A DNA stretch of 64,000 nucleotides, taken from assembly GCF_025336545.1 (NCBI RefSeq), contig NZ_JAODBU010000006.1, positions 248,001 through 312,000 on the forward strand. Reading direction: 5' to 3'. Source of the DNA: Eubacterium_U album. Lineage in GTDB: Bacteria > Bacillota > Clostridia > Lachnospirales > Lachnospiraceae. Within the stretch, counting starts at the first letter, position 1, and each line of letters starts with the position of its first letter. Both the position numbers and the translations under genes were made by a program. Positions 8,170 to 15,572 of the stretch are shown here, in pieces. The notes beneath the pieces are model-generated. The model searched no databases, was not told the DNA's origin, and worked only from the letters and a program-made list of their open reading frames with translations.

Positions 8170-9861
8170 TTATTTTTTGTCGAAGATCCAGTAGGCATTT
8201 GCCGTGGCATGGATTTCCGACATCATATCAAATTCACGGTTAATATAGTTCTTTGCGTCACTGTCATTGGGATCATTGACCAGTACCTTGCCGTTTGCCG
8301 TAACACCTCGGAGTACGATGAAGTGTCCGCCGCTGGTGAAAAGTCCTGCCCGCTGAGAGGAGATGACCGGACAGCCTTCGGAGAGTGCCTGAAGTACCGT
8401 ATTGGCATTGCTGGTCTGTGTGACGCTGCCACAGCCGAAATGACTGGCTGCAGCCTGAAAGTAGCTCCAGTAGGTTCCAACTCCCGGCTTGTAATAGGAA
8501 TTCCCGCACCATGCCACCGCATCCGGAGGGGTAATGGTATTCCCGGTCAGGTAGCTGGCGATCATGGCAAAGCTGGTAGGCCCGCAGCCGGAAGATGCGA
8601 TAGAGCCGCCGCCATAAGGAATGTTCCCGTAATCGGTCTGGAGATAGTGCGGAATCTGCATTCCGTTTGCCGGATAGCTTCCGCCGGTATTGGTAATCTG
8701 ATAATACCGGAGAACATGCTCCACATATTCCTTGTCCCCATACCGGTCATAATGCCAGTTCGGACGGGCACACATCATATCCGAATAAGCAATGGCGTTT
8801 TCTTTGGTATAACCGCCGTCACGTTCCATTGCCCAGTCGATATAGCCGGAGCCGTAATTGTAACCCTGAAGCGCCAGCTTGATGCGGTCCAGGTCGGTAG
8901 GTCCGGTACATCCTGCTTTATCCAGTGCATACTTTAATTCCTGAATCCCACATTCGATGGAATAAGCAGGATCGGTGATGCCGTTGGGGACATGGGGGTA
9001 TTTCTTATTAAAGCCGCCTTCTGCCGCCTGCATGGGATCGCTTCCACGCCCGCCGCTTTCCTGCATCATGACTGCCATGAGGAGTTCCACATAAGCTTCC
9101 ATGCCGTATTTCTGTGCGACCTGCTGGATGGTAGCCCGGTAAGCCAGCACCTCATCGCTGACACCTACCGCCATGGCAAGACCGGAAGCGGAGCCGCCAA
9201 AGAACATGGTCAGGTTTTCCACATAACTGTCTGCCGTTTTTTTCTGCTTATCGGTCAGATGAAAGACGTGATCTGCAAAGTAGGCATCTCCGGCATAGCT
9301 GACCGTGTAGGTATGGCGGGTAAAAGTAACCTTTCTGGGTGGTGCATTTTCCTCTTCCGCCGGAACTTCCACCGTGGCCGTTTCTGAAGTAACGTCATAA
9401 GAAAAAAGCCCGTCCTCGTTTTCCCGGATCAGGCTTTTGAGTTTGCTGATATTTATATTTTTATAGTCATCCTGGCTGGCACAAAACTGTGCGATGAGCT
9501 GGTTCGCATTTACGATGATACTGGAAGCGTAAGGATCGCTGATAGAGGCAGTATCTCCTTCCGGGAGTCTGGCAATTTCCGCATTGATCTTAGCAAGCAG
9601 TGCATCATGGCTTTCCTGAAGCACCTCCACGATTGCCTGATTGGAAGCCCGGATATTTTCACTGATTACCGTGTTGCTGGTCAGTGCTCCGGTATTTTCA
9701 GAGAGGTCTCCGAAGACGAGTCCCGGAAGCATGACAAGGAACAGAATGGGAAGCATCAGTACACCGCCGACGGCTGCTCCAGTTTTCGCAAGGGTGCGCC
9801 TGTGCCGGAATACTGTACCGATGACAGCAAGAGGACTGCCCATCAAGGCTGTTTTTGGCAT
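8170..9861 (-). CDS. Bifunctional cell-wall hydrolase: lysozyme-like plus C39-like peptidase
   Basis: About 563 residues from the ATG at 9861, whose ribosome site lies inside the preceding gene. An N-terminal membrane helix (about 30-52) is followed by an extracellular stalk. A lysozyme-like domain has AVMMQESGGRGSDPMQ (probable catalytic Glu) and a later LQGYNYGSGYIDWA motif. The C-terminal C39-type papain-like domain has SSGCGPTSFAMIASYL (Cys), GGHFIVLRGV (His) and NDPND (Asp). The domain pair matches VirB1/CwlT-like proteins that open peptidoglycan for the secretion channel, except that a C39-like domain replaces the usual NlpC/P60. Confidence 0.87.
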   Translation of the reverse strand: MPKTALMGSPLAVIGTVFRHRRTLAKTGAAVGGVLMLPILFLVMLPGLVFGDLSENTGALTSNTVISENIRASNQAIVEVLQESHDALLAKINAEIARLPEGDTASISDPYASSIIVNANQLIAQFCASQDDYKNINISKLKSLIRENEDGLFSYDVTSETATVEVPAEEENAPPRKVTFTRHTYTVSYAGDAYFADHVFHLTDKQKKTADSYVENLTMFFGGSASGLAMAVGVSDEVLAYRATIQQVAQKYGMEAYVELLMAVMMQESGGRGSDPMQAAEGGFNKKYPHVPNGITDPAYSIECGIQELKYALDKAGCTGPTDLDRIKLALQGYNYGSGYIDWAMERDGGYTKENAIAYSDMMCARPNWHYDRYGDKEYVEHVLRYYQITNTGGSYPANGMQIPHYLQTDYGNIPYGGGSIASSGCGPTSFAMIASYLTGNTITPPDAVAWCGNSYYKPGVGTYWSYFQAAASHFGCGSVTQTSNANTVLQALSEGCPVISSQRAGLFTSGGHFIVLRGVTANGKVLVNDPNDSDAKNYINREFDMMSEIHATANAYWIFDKK

Positions 9862-9862
9862 G

Positions 9863-10771
9863 TTACATACGCTCCTTTCGCTGTGGGGCTGGCGGCAGTT
9901 TCTGGACAATGGATTCATTGTAGGCTACTTTGCCGCTGCCGGAAGTATATGGTGTTTTTTCGACCGTATCCTGTGCATACTGCTTGTACCAGGTGGAACC
10001 GTCCACGGACTGTACCGTAGAGTAGGAGCCCTGAGTAGGAGCTGCATACTGGTCGGCATGGTACAGGGCAAAATCCCGGTTCCCGGAGCTTCCGGTTTCG
10101 GTACCGGTGATCCTTCCGCCACCGATTTCTACATTATCATAGGAAGAACCGCCGCCCGGATTGATGCCCATATAGGAAGTAAAGGCTTTCTGTGCGTCTG
10201 CTCCCTTGATGGAACCTACCTGACCGTAATTTCCCTGTGCAATGTTGCTGATGACCTGATTGGCAAAGTCTCCGCCTTTGTTCAGGGATGACTGGTAGAG
10301 CATGTTTCCGATACTGCTGTGTTCGGTATAACCGGTTGCGGAATTGACCGCTTCTCTTTGTACCTGTCTTCCCACTGCCCCGGCAAGCCCGCCGGATAGG
10401 AAGCTTCCTGCGACAGCCGCACTTCCGGGAGAAGAGGCTTTGTGGTAGCCGCCACCACCATGGGAACGCATGGAACCGGTCAGGCTCCGTCCTGCAATCA
10501 GAAGTTCAGCCATCATGTTTCCTCCGGTATTGCCGACATTGATGCCAAGCGATGCCAGAAAAGAATCAATTTTCTGGGATACCTTTAAAAAGGCAATGGC
10601 ACACAGGAACCAGACGAAGACATTTCCGGTTACCGCTTCCTTTCCCTGACTGGCAACTGCCGCTTCCACGTCTGCTTCCGTAAGCTCCGCTGCAAAGACC
10701 GGCATGGAGCAAAACAGTACCAGACAGGCAGTTAGTACCAGGAATGGTATGAGTTTCTTTCTAAGTTTCAT
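9863..10771 (-). CDS. Secreted or membrane transfer protein, Gly/Ser-rich
   Basis: The protein has 302 residues with a signal peptide ending near VFAAEL. One clear hydrophobic segment (about 45-65, NVFVWFLCAIAFL) precedes a long Gly/Ser/Ala-rich low-complexity region with repeated GGG clusters. The C terminus is rich in Tyr, Ser and Gln. The ATG has AAAGGAGGACC upstream. It lies between the hydrolase and the VirB6-like gene, which suggests a T4SS structural component. The family is not recognised. Confidence 0.7.
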   Translation of the reverse strand: MKLRKKLIPFLVLTACLVLFCSMPVFAAELTEADVEAAVASQGKEAVTGNVFVWFLCAIAFLKVSQKIDSFLASLGINVGNTGGNMMAELLIAGRSLTGSMRSHGGGGYHKASSPGSAAVAGSFLSGGLAGAVGRQVQREAVNSATGYTEHSSIGNMLYQSSLNKGGDFANQVISNIAQGNYGQVGSIKGADAQKAFTSYMGINPGGGSSYDNVEIGGGRITGTETGSSGNRDFALYHADQYAAPTQGSYSTVQSVDGSTWYKQYAQDTVEKTPYTSGSGKVAYNESIVQKLPPAPQRKERM

Positions 10772-10786
10772 TTTGGTCCTCCTTTC

Positions 10787-11497
10787 TTATAGGGATAACG
10801 GATTGGCAAGGAAGGTGCCGACCATAGAAGTAAACAGCCGCAGGCACCACGCATTCATCAGAAGCAAAAAGAACTGGCCGCCAAGCATCCGGCACCAGCT
10901 TTTGAAGATATTTCCGGTTGACTGGCTGGCACCCATGGAAAAAGCTGCCGGGGCTGTGTAGACCAGTACCCCCAGAAGAATATAGCGTTCTGCCGCTTCA
11001 AAGAGCAGTTTGATGTAGTTCCACGCCAGAATCAGTACCAGAATCAGTGCAATGATGGCTACCGCCCCATTTGCACAGACTCCCAGGATGACTGTGACTA
11101 CGGAGTTAAAATCCGCAAATTTTAAAGGCGGCAGGTCTTCCGTCAGAATCCAGTTGTACGGTGTTCCTGAAATCTTCAGGAGCAGATCCACAATATCTTT
11201 CGCATAGAAGGTGAGAAAGATAAAGAGGAAGGAACGGATGGACAGCTTAATGGGATCTTCCGCTTCGATACCGGCTCCCATAAAGTAATTTTTAAAGAGC
11301 TGCCATACCCAGTTTAAGAGGATCAGCCCGATGCCCAGTGCCAGAAAGACCTGATACATGGTCTCGGCAGCAGGAAAGTAGCGAAGAAACGTATCCATGG
11401 AACAGCCCAGAGCACCGAGGACTGAAGTGGTGATCAGATCCAGAATGTTCATGACCTGTTCGGCAATCCATTCCACGATTCCGTCAAGTATTCCCAT
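10787..11497 (-). CDS. VirB6/TrbL-like polytopic membrane protein
   Basis: The protein has 236 residues with about five or six hydrophobic helices, for example YQVFLALGIGLILLNWVWQL and ALILVLILAWNYIKLL. The C-terminal region around ERYILLGVLVYTAPAAFSMG and the helix order resemble TrbL/VirB6-family proteins of Firmicute ICEs, which form the inner part of the conjugation pore. The ribosome site is AAAGGAGATGCC. It is 18 bases from the pilin-like gene and 15 bases from the next gene, in one operon. Confidence 0.8.
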   Translation of the reverse strand: MGILDGIVEWIAEQVMNILDLITTSVLGALGCSMDTFLRYFPAAETMYQVFLALGIGLILLNWVWQLFKNYFMGAGIEAEDPIKLSIRSFLFIFLTFYAKDIVDLLLKISGTPYNWILTEDLPPLKFADFNSVVTVILGVCANGAVAIIALILVLILAWNYIKLLFEAAERYILLGVLVYTAPAAFSMGASQSTGNIFKSWCRMLGGQFFLLLMNAWCLRLFTSMVGTFLANPLSL

Positions 11498-11515
11498 AGT
11501 GGCATCTCCTTTCGT

Positions 11516-11893
11516 CTATCCGTTCCATTTTCCGCCTGCAAAGAACGGGGTGATGTAAGCCATGATAAAGCCAAGCCCGTTTAAGATCGCCCAGGTAATG
11601 ACGATACGCTTGAGCCATGCACGTGATTCGTCCACGGTTTTTCCGCTTTTGGAAAAATTCATCATCAGAAGGGCAACCGATGCCGTTACGACTGCAGCAA
11701 TGGTGGAAATGAGGATAATCTGGTTATAGACATCCTTCATGATCTCATTGGCTTTGGTCCAGATGGTAGCGGCAAAAACCGGCTGTGTGTATCCGCAGAG
11801 GACTGTGACAGCCAGAAATGCAGCATACAGGCATTTGCCATAATTGACATGCCGTTTTGTGTCCGGCGGAGCGTTTTTCAGTTTGTGTTTCAC
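11516..11893 (-). CDS. VirB2/TrbC-like pilin-type protein, first gene of the transfer operon
   Basis: 125 residues from a GTG start with AGGAGG nine bases upstream. A signal-like segment ends near VFAATI. Two further hydrophobic helices (about 57-78 and 93-112) flank a short loop containing SKSGKTVDESRAWLKRIVITW, which continues into the second helix. This two-helix architecture is typical of VirB2/TrbC-like pilins and related small T4SS proteins in Firmicute ICEs. It is preceded by a long leader with three hairpins and a promoter shared with another operon. Confidence 0.72.
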   Translation of the reverse strand: MKHKLKNAPPDTKRHVNYGKCLYAAFLAVTVLCGYTQPVFAATIWTKANEIMKDVYNQIILISTIAAVVTASVALLMMNFSKSGKTVDESRAWLKRIVITWAILNGLGFIMAYITPFFAGGKWNG

Positions 11894-11920
11894 GTAAAGG
11901 TACCTCCTTTTTATAAGAGC

Positions 11921-11944
11921 GGCAGGAGAAGTATCTCCCCTGCC
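11921..11944 (-). terminator. Third leader hairpin, just upstream of the pilin gene
   Basis: GGCAGG at 11921-11926 pairs with CCTGCC at 11939-11944, with partial pairing inside. On the minus strand it is followed by GCTCTTATAAAAAGGAGG, so the U-run is poor and the ribosome site lies directly after. It could be a weak terminator or an RNA element that controls translation. Confidence 0.4.
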
Positions 11945-11968
11945 TTTGCTTATGGTTTTCCTGCCTCA

Positions 11969-12003
11969 AGAAAAGACGCAGCCCGGTCAATGCAGGCTGC
12001 GTC
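11969..12003 (-). terminator. Second leader terminator of the transfer operon
   Basis: GACGCAGCC at 11975-11983 pairs perfectly with GGCTGCGTC at 11995-12003, and the minus-strand transcript continues TTTTCTTG. It lies between the promoter at 12131-12159 and the first transfer gene, so expression needs read-through or antitermination. Confidence 0.7.
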
Positions 12004-12045
12004 CTAAATCAAAGTATGAAATTGTAAAGATCCTCCTATCTTACA

Positions 12046-12102
12046 GAAAAAACGCAGCTTATTTGCCGCAGGAGAGGCTTCCCATACGGCAGTGCTGCGT
12101 TT
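12046..12102 (-). terminator. First leader terminator of the transfer operon
   Basis: AACGCAGC at 12051-12058 pairs with GCTGCGTT at 12094-12101, with further internal pairing (GCCG with CGGC). The minus-strand transcript then runs TTTTTTC. An AGGAGG without a nearby ATG follows at 12032-12037. It is about 20 bases after the predicted transcription start. Confidence 0.65.
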
Positions 12103-12130
12103 CGTTCTGCATATAATTTTGACAATATCA

Positions 12131-12159
12131 ATTTTAACATGGGTAAATTACCGCTACAA
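12131..12159 (-). promoter_or_regulatory. Promoter of the transfer operon, sharing a 26-bp element with 25955-25983
   Basis: On the minus strand TTGTAG is followed by a 17-base spacer and TAAAAT. The block 12140-12165 matches 25964-25989 at 22 of 26 positions by hand count, covering the -35 and most of the spacer. Both copies face minus-strand ICE operons, and both are followed by terminators before the first gene. Confidence 0.65.
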
Positions 12160-12207
12160 TCGCAGGACTGTGCCAGTTACAGACGATGGAGTGCCAAAAA
12201 CGTGACC

Positions 12208-12304
12208 AACGCTAAAAGCGTTGTAAATGCAATCCTTATGGATACTGTAAGCGTGATTTGCAACCAATTATACTGGATTTACATGACTAATGCTTTAAGC
12301 GTTA
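12208..12304. promoter_or_regulatory. Operator palindromes between the transfer promoter and the XRE gene
   Basis: AACGCTAAAAGCGTT at 12208-12222 is a perfect palindrome around its central base. TAATGCTTTAAGCGTTA at 12288-12304 is a near copy that abuts the XRE ribosome site, and a half-site GTAAGCGTGAT lies between at about 12247. A TATACT -10-like box lies at about 12269. The likely ligand is the XRE protein encoded immediately downstream. Confidence 0.55.
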
Positions 12305-12332
12305 GTGAATACTGGAAGGAGGAGGTGTGCGT

Positions 12333-12653
12333 GTGAAAGGAATGGGAAAGGCAATCCGCAGGTACAGGGAAGAGGCAGGAATTACGCAGGAGAAACTGGC
12401 TGAACTGGTGGATATCAGTACCAACCATCTGGGTGCGATTGAGCGGGAAGTGAAAACACCTACGATGGAAACATTTGTAAAGCTGTTGAATGTATTAGGT
12501 GCGGAACCGAATGAAGTGCTGAAGGAAGTGATTCCTCTTACCAGAATGGAACATACTTCTGTAGTGGAAGGAAAGCTGGAAAGGCTCACACCGAAGAAGC
12601 AGGAAAGCGTGCTTCGGATGCTGGATGTGATAATTGAAGAGATGATGACATAG
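12333..12653 (+). CDS. XRE-family transcriptional regulator
   Basis: About 106 residues. The helix-turn-helix is ITQEKLAELVDISTNHLGAI (about residues 17-36), followed by a short C-terminal helix region. The GTG at 12333 lies 10 bases after AAGGAGG; a GTG at 12327 and an ATG at 12342 are alternatives. Palindromes directly upstream suggest autoregulation and possibly control of the divergent transfer promoter about 50 bases beyond the first palindrome. A strong terminator follows the stop codon. Confidence 0.85.
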   Translation: MKGMGKAIRRYREEAGITQEKLAELVDISTNHLGAIEREVKTPTMETFVKLLNVLGAEPNEVLKEVIPLTRMEHTSVVEGKLERLTPKKQESVLRMLDVIIEEMMT

Positions 12654-12656
12654 AAG

Positions 12657-12689
12657 CTGTCTGCGAAATTGCCGCAGGCAGTTTTTTTT
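12657..12689 (+). terminator. Intrinsic terminator after the XRE gene
   Basis: CTGTCTGCG at 12657-12665 pairs with CGCAGGCAG at 12673-12681, followed by a run of eight T at 12682-12689. Confidence 0.85.
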
Positions 12690-12809
12690 GAAAGCTGTAT
12701 ATGCAATAAAACACATAAAAATATGCGATTTATGATGAAAGTGATTGCAAGATTTGATATAGTAATCCTAAAAGCATTATAAAACTAATTCTTAAAGGAT
12801 GACTATGAT

Positions 12810-13523
12810 ATGAAAAAGGGATATGTGGGATTATTGGCATGTGCGTCAGGAATTCTGATCGGACTGGGAATCAGCCGGCTGGATCTGACAGGTTATCTTG
12901 AAAAAACACAGGAGCAGGAATATCACCCGGTAGAAAGAAAGGTGCCTGAATCAGTAGAAAGCAAGCTGAAAGATCCAAAACAGTGCTGGCTGTGTGGAAG
13001 CGATGAACGGAGTATGATGGATTATTTCCGGAAGTTTGACGATCTGGGAGTGATCTGTACCAATCACTGGTATGTGATGGATATGCATATCCGGAATCAT
13101 GATGAGGACGGGAATCTTACCGGCCCGCAGGGAAACGGGCATATGGGTTATACCGGGACAGGAGAAGGCGGCTGCTTTTTCCATACGGAGCAGATGTCGG
13201 ATTACGGGATTTCCGAAGTATCGGTGGATTACGGGGAAGATAGTATCTTCGATGTGAAAAAAGTACAGAACCATCTGTGTCAGGAATGCCTGGATAAGCT
13301 GGTGGAAAGCATGGAGGTATTCTGTGAGGAAACGCAAAAACCAAAGCCCCGTGATCTGGTACTGGTGGATTTTCAGACATTGGAGCTGTACGCCATTCAG
13401 GAGCATAATGCGGGATACTTTATCCGGGATTATTATGTGGAAATTGAGTCAGAGGAAGACAGAGTGGAAGTAAAGGCATTTTACTGCCCGAAACTTAATA
13501 ACGGGAAAAAGGATGGAGAATGA
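12810..13523 (+). CDS. Single-pass membrane protein with two CxxC pairs, unknown function
   Basis: The protein has 237 residues. An N-terminal hydrophobic segment (residues 4-25) is followed by a soluble domain with CWLCGSDERS near residue 50 and LCQECLDKL near 155, spaced like a four-Cys zinc site. GGCFFHTEQM lies between them. AAAGGATGACT is the ribosome site. I do not recognise the family. It opens the plus-strand cargo block, and the zinc-site layout suggests an anchored metal-binding domain. Confidence 0.7.
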   Translation: MKKGYVGLLACASGILIGLGISRLDLTGYLEKTQEQEYHPVERKVPESVESKLKDPKQCWLCGSDERSMMDYFRKFDDLGVICTNHWYVMDMHIRNHDEDGNLTGPQGNGHMGYTGTGEGGCFFHTEQMSDYGISEVSVDYGEDSIFDVKKVQNHLCQECLDKLVESMEVFCEETQKPKPRDLVLVDFQTLELYAIQEHNAGYFIRDYYVEIESEEDRVEVKAFYCPKLNNGKKDGE

Positions 13524-13608
13524 TTTGAGGTTTGCATTGGTGAGGAATATAATGTAAGTACGTGTTATGTATTAGAAAAATATGAATTTAACAGAAAGAA
13601 GGATTGTT

Positions 13609-13938
13609 ATGAAATTTATCAAAACTAGAAAATTCACATGGATAATTTGTATAATAGGATTTTTGCTTGCTCTTGTAAGTATATTTTTCTTACCGAGTAT
13701 TATTCCAGTACATTTTGCAAATGGGATTGCGGATGATTATGGAAGAAAAATACAAATATTTTTATTTCCTATATTACAAGTGCTTATCACTTTTTTGACT
13801 GGACGAGAAAAAGTAAAATATTGCCTGACACATTCAAAAACTTTCTTAACGGACATTCAGTTTAATTGGATGATAGATGGTGTACTTTTATTGGTAATGT
13901 TTGCAGAAATATGGGTTATCTATGCTTCATTTGCATAG
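13609..13938 (+). CDS. DUF1648-type small membrane protein
   Basis: About 109 residues from the ATG at 13609, preceded by AGAAGGATTGTT; the upstream in-frame ATG lacks such a site. Three hydrophobic segments. The motif LPSIIPVHFANGIADDYGRK after the first helix is the conserved signature of DUF1648 and SdpI-like membrane proteins. SdpI gives immunity to the SdpC toxin, so an immunity role is possible, but this protein is much shorter than SdpI. Confidence 0.72.
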   Translation: MKFIKTRKFTWIICIIGFLLALVSIFFLPSIIPVHFANGIADDYGRKIQIFLFPILQVLITFLTGREKVKYCLTHSKTFLTDIQFNWMIDGVLLLVMFAEIWVIYASFA

Positions 13939-13990
13939 AAATACTTGCATAACAATTTACATTTGATTGAGCAGATAAAAATGATTTGAG

Positions 13991-14233
13991 ATGGTAGCAA
14001 TGAAAAAGCGATTGGGAATCATAGCCGGAATTTTAGGAATTGTATTGGCAGTCATTGGCATTGTACTGAAGCAGAAAGAAAACACAGCCGTTTCTGTTAT
14101 TGGTGGTGCGGATGGCCCGACTTCTATTTTCATAGCAGGGAAGTTAAATGGTGATAATTTTATTTTTATGATTGTAGTTGGAATTATTTTATTGATTTTG
14201 GCAGGAGTTATTTTTTACAAACGTAAGCATTAA
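13991..14233 (+). CDS. Two-helix mini-protein carrying an OadB-like motif
   Basis: 80 residues (77 if the ATG at 14000 is used). Helix one is residues 7-25 and helix two about 56-75. Between them lies VIGGADGPTSIFIAGKL, which closely matches the conserved Na+-binding segment (GGADGPT-IF) of the beta subunits of sodium-pumping decarboxylases. Those proteins have about 370 residues and nine or more helices, so this cannot be a full subunit. Tools may mislabel it as oxaloacetate decarboxylase beta. Function unknown. Confidence 0.65.
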   Translation: MVAMKKRLGIIAGILGIVLAVIGIVLKQKENTAVSVIGGADGPTSIFIAGKLNGDNFIFMIVVGIILLILAGVIFYKRKH

Positions 14234-14255
14234 GTTACAGTTTTTTAGACTGTGT

Positions 14256-14672
14256 ATGGCGGAAGAACCGGGAAAGTGTAGATATATCATGGGGATTTTG
14301 GAAAAAAATAAAAAAAGTAAGGGTACAGCGTTTGTCTATGATGAGAATAATGATTACTATAAGATGGAAATAAACGGGATTGAATTTGTCTGTGACAGTA
14401 TACATTCCGATTATGAGAAGCATGCAGTTGAACTGGCACAGGCGTATGAGAAAAGGCTGCCGGATATCGTGGATTATCTTATGCCGGATATAAAGGAGAT
14501 GTTTGGAATTACAAATCCAGATGTAATAGCAAACTCACTAGGAAAGCCGAGTATAGATTTGGATAGAGGAACACTGACTTATCTGGAGCACACAATGGAC
14601 AGCCTACATATCATTGAGATGGAGTTTGACGGTATCTTCACGGCATTCTATAATTCCTGTATTGATGGATAG
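14256..14672 (+). CDS. Hypothetical protein, acidic
   Basis: 138 residues; the ATG at 14289 (MGILEKNKK) is an alternative start and neither has a strong ribosome site. It has no hydrophobic helices. The C-terminal half contains YLEHTMDSLHIIEMEFDG. Codon use and ORF length support a real gene. The family is not recognised, although short Asp/Glu-rich proteins like this are common beside sensor and ABC modules. A small hairpin (AGCTGCA/TCTACAGCT, about 14691-14711) follows the stop. Confidence 0.6.
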   Translation: MAEEPGKCRYIMGILEKNKKSKGTAFVYDENNDYYKMEINGIEFVCDSIHSDYEKHAVELAQAYEKRLPDIVDYLMPDIKEMFGITNPDVIANSLGKPSIDLDRGTLTYLEHTMDSLHIIEMEFDGIFTAFYNSCIDG

Positions 14673-14897
14673 GACTTTAGTAACATAGAGCTGCAGTTGT
14701 CTACAGCTTTTATCCAGACTTCGGATGTTACAGAGAAGCAATCAGAAATGGATTGATCGATTTCTGAAGCAGTATCCGGTGAAATCCTTGAACATATGAA
14801 GGAAAAGTATGTATGTTAATTTTATTTTTATTGTAGACAAAAGATAGGACTGATATGATAAAAGAACAGGTTATTACAAATAGAGGTGGAGTATTTG

Positions 14898-15572
14898 ATG
14901 CAGAAAATATTATTACTGGAGGATGACTCGAATCTAAATCGGGGAATTGCCCTGTTACTTTCACGGGAAGGGTATGAGGTTCGTCAGGTTTATACAATAA
15001 AGGAAGCAAAAGAAGCATTTCAAAAAGGAGATTATGCTCTTGTTATCAGCGATATTACATTGCCGGATGGTACAGGACTGGATTTTGGAAGGATGGTACG
15101 TGCAGGTGGAGATACATATCTTATCTATCTTACGGCTTTGGATCAGGAAATAGATATTGTAAATGGTTATGATACAGGGGCAGATGATTATATTACCAAA
15201 CCATTTTCACTGATGGCGTTGGTGTCGAAGGTGAACGCATTGATGAGACGGCTTTCTAAGGTACAGGCACAGATTATGTCTTCCGGAGAGATTACGGTGC
15301 ATATGAAAACGATGCAGGTGTATAAAGGGGATGAACCAGTTACTTTAAGTAAGAAAGAATTCTCTCTGTTGCTGTATCTCTGGGAGAATGCAGGACAGAT
15401 TGTTTCAAAAGAAAGTATCCTGGAGCATGTATGGGATATAGACGGTCAATTTGTCGATGATAATACGGTTACTGTCAATATAAGCAGACTGAAGAATAAA
15501 CTTGGAACAGAAGAGATAGCGAATGTGAGAGGACTGGGATATATATGGACCGGAAAGGTAAACAAAAATTAA
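14898..15572 (+). CDS. OmpR-family response regulator
   Basis: 224 residues from the ATG at 14898, after GAGGTGGAG. The receiver domain has EDD near the N terminus, the phospho-acceptor Asp in ALVISDITLPDG (about residue 52), a Thr in IYLTALD and the conserved Lys in YITKPFS. The C-terminal winged helix has VSKESILEHVWD and VDDNTVTVNISRLKNKL. It overlaps the kinase gene by 28 bases, so the pair is translationally coupled and probably controls the ABC transporter downstream. Confidence 0.93.
   Translation: MQKILLLEDDSNLNRGIALLLSREGYEVRQVYTIKEAKEAFQKGDYALVISDITLPDGTGLDFGRMVRAGGDTYLIYLTALDQEIDIVNGYDTGADDYITKPFSLMALVSKVNALMRRLSKVQAQIMSSGEITVHMKTMQVYKGDEPVTLSKKEFSLLLYLWENAGQIVSKESILEHVWDIDGQFVDDNTVTVNISRLKNKLGTEEIANVRGLGYIWTGKVNKN

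Noticed and set aside
7037..8937. Long plus-strand reading frames of 250 and 335 codons opposite VirB4, the accessory protein and the hydrolase
   Set aside because: They lie antisense to well-supported genes, lack ribosome sites, and have shadow-type composition.
12003..12040. Possible short leader peptide after AGGAGG with an ATT start in the transfer-operon leader
   Set aside because: There is no ATG, GTG or TTG at proper spacing. The ribosome-site-like sequence is noted but no peptide is called.
13991..14233. Annotation as oxaloacetate decarboxylase beta subunit
   Set aside because: Only the short Na+-site motif is shared; the protein is about one fifth of the required length and lacks partner subunits.
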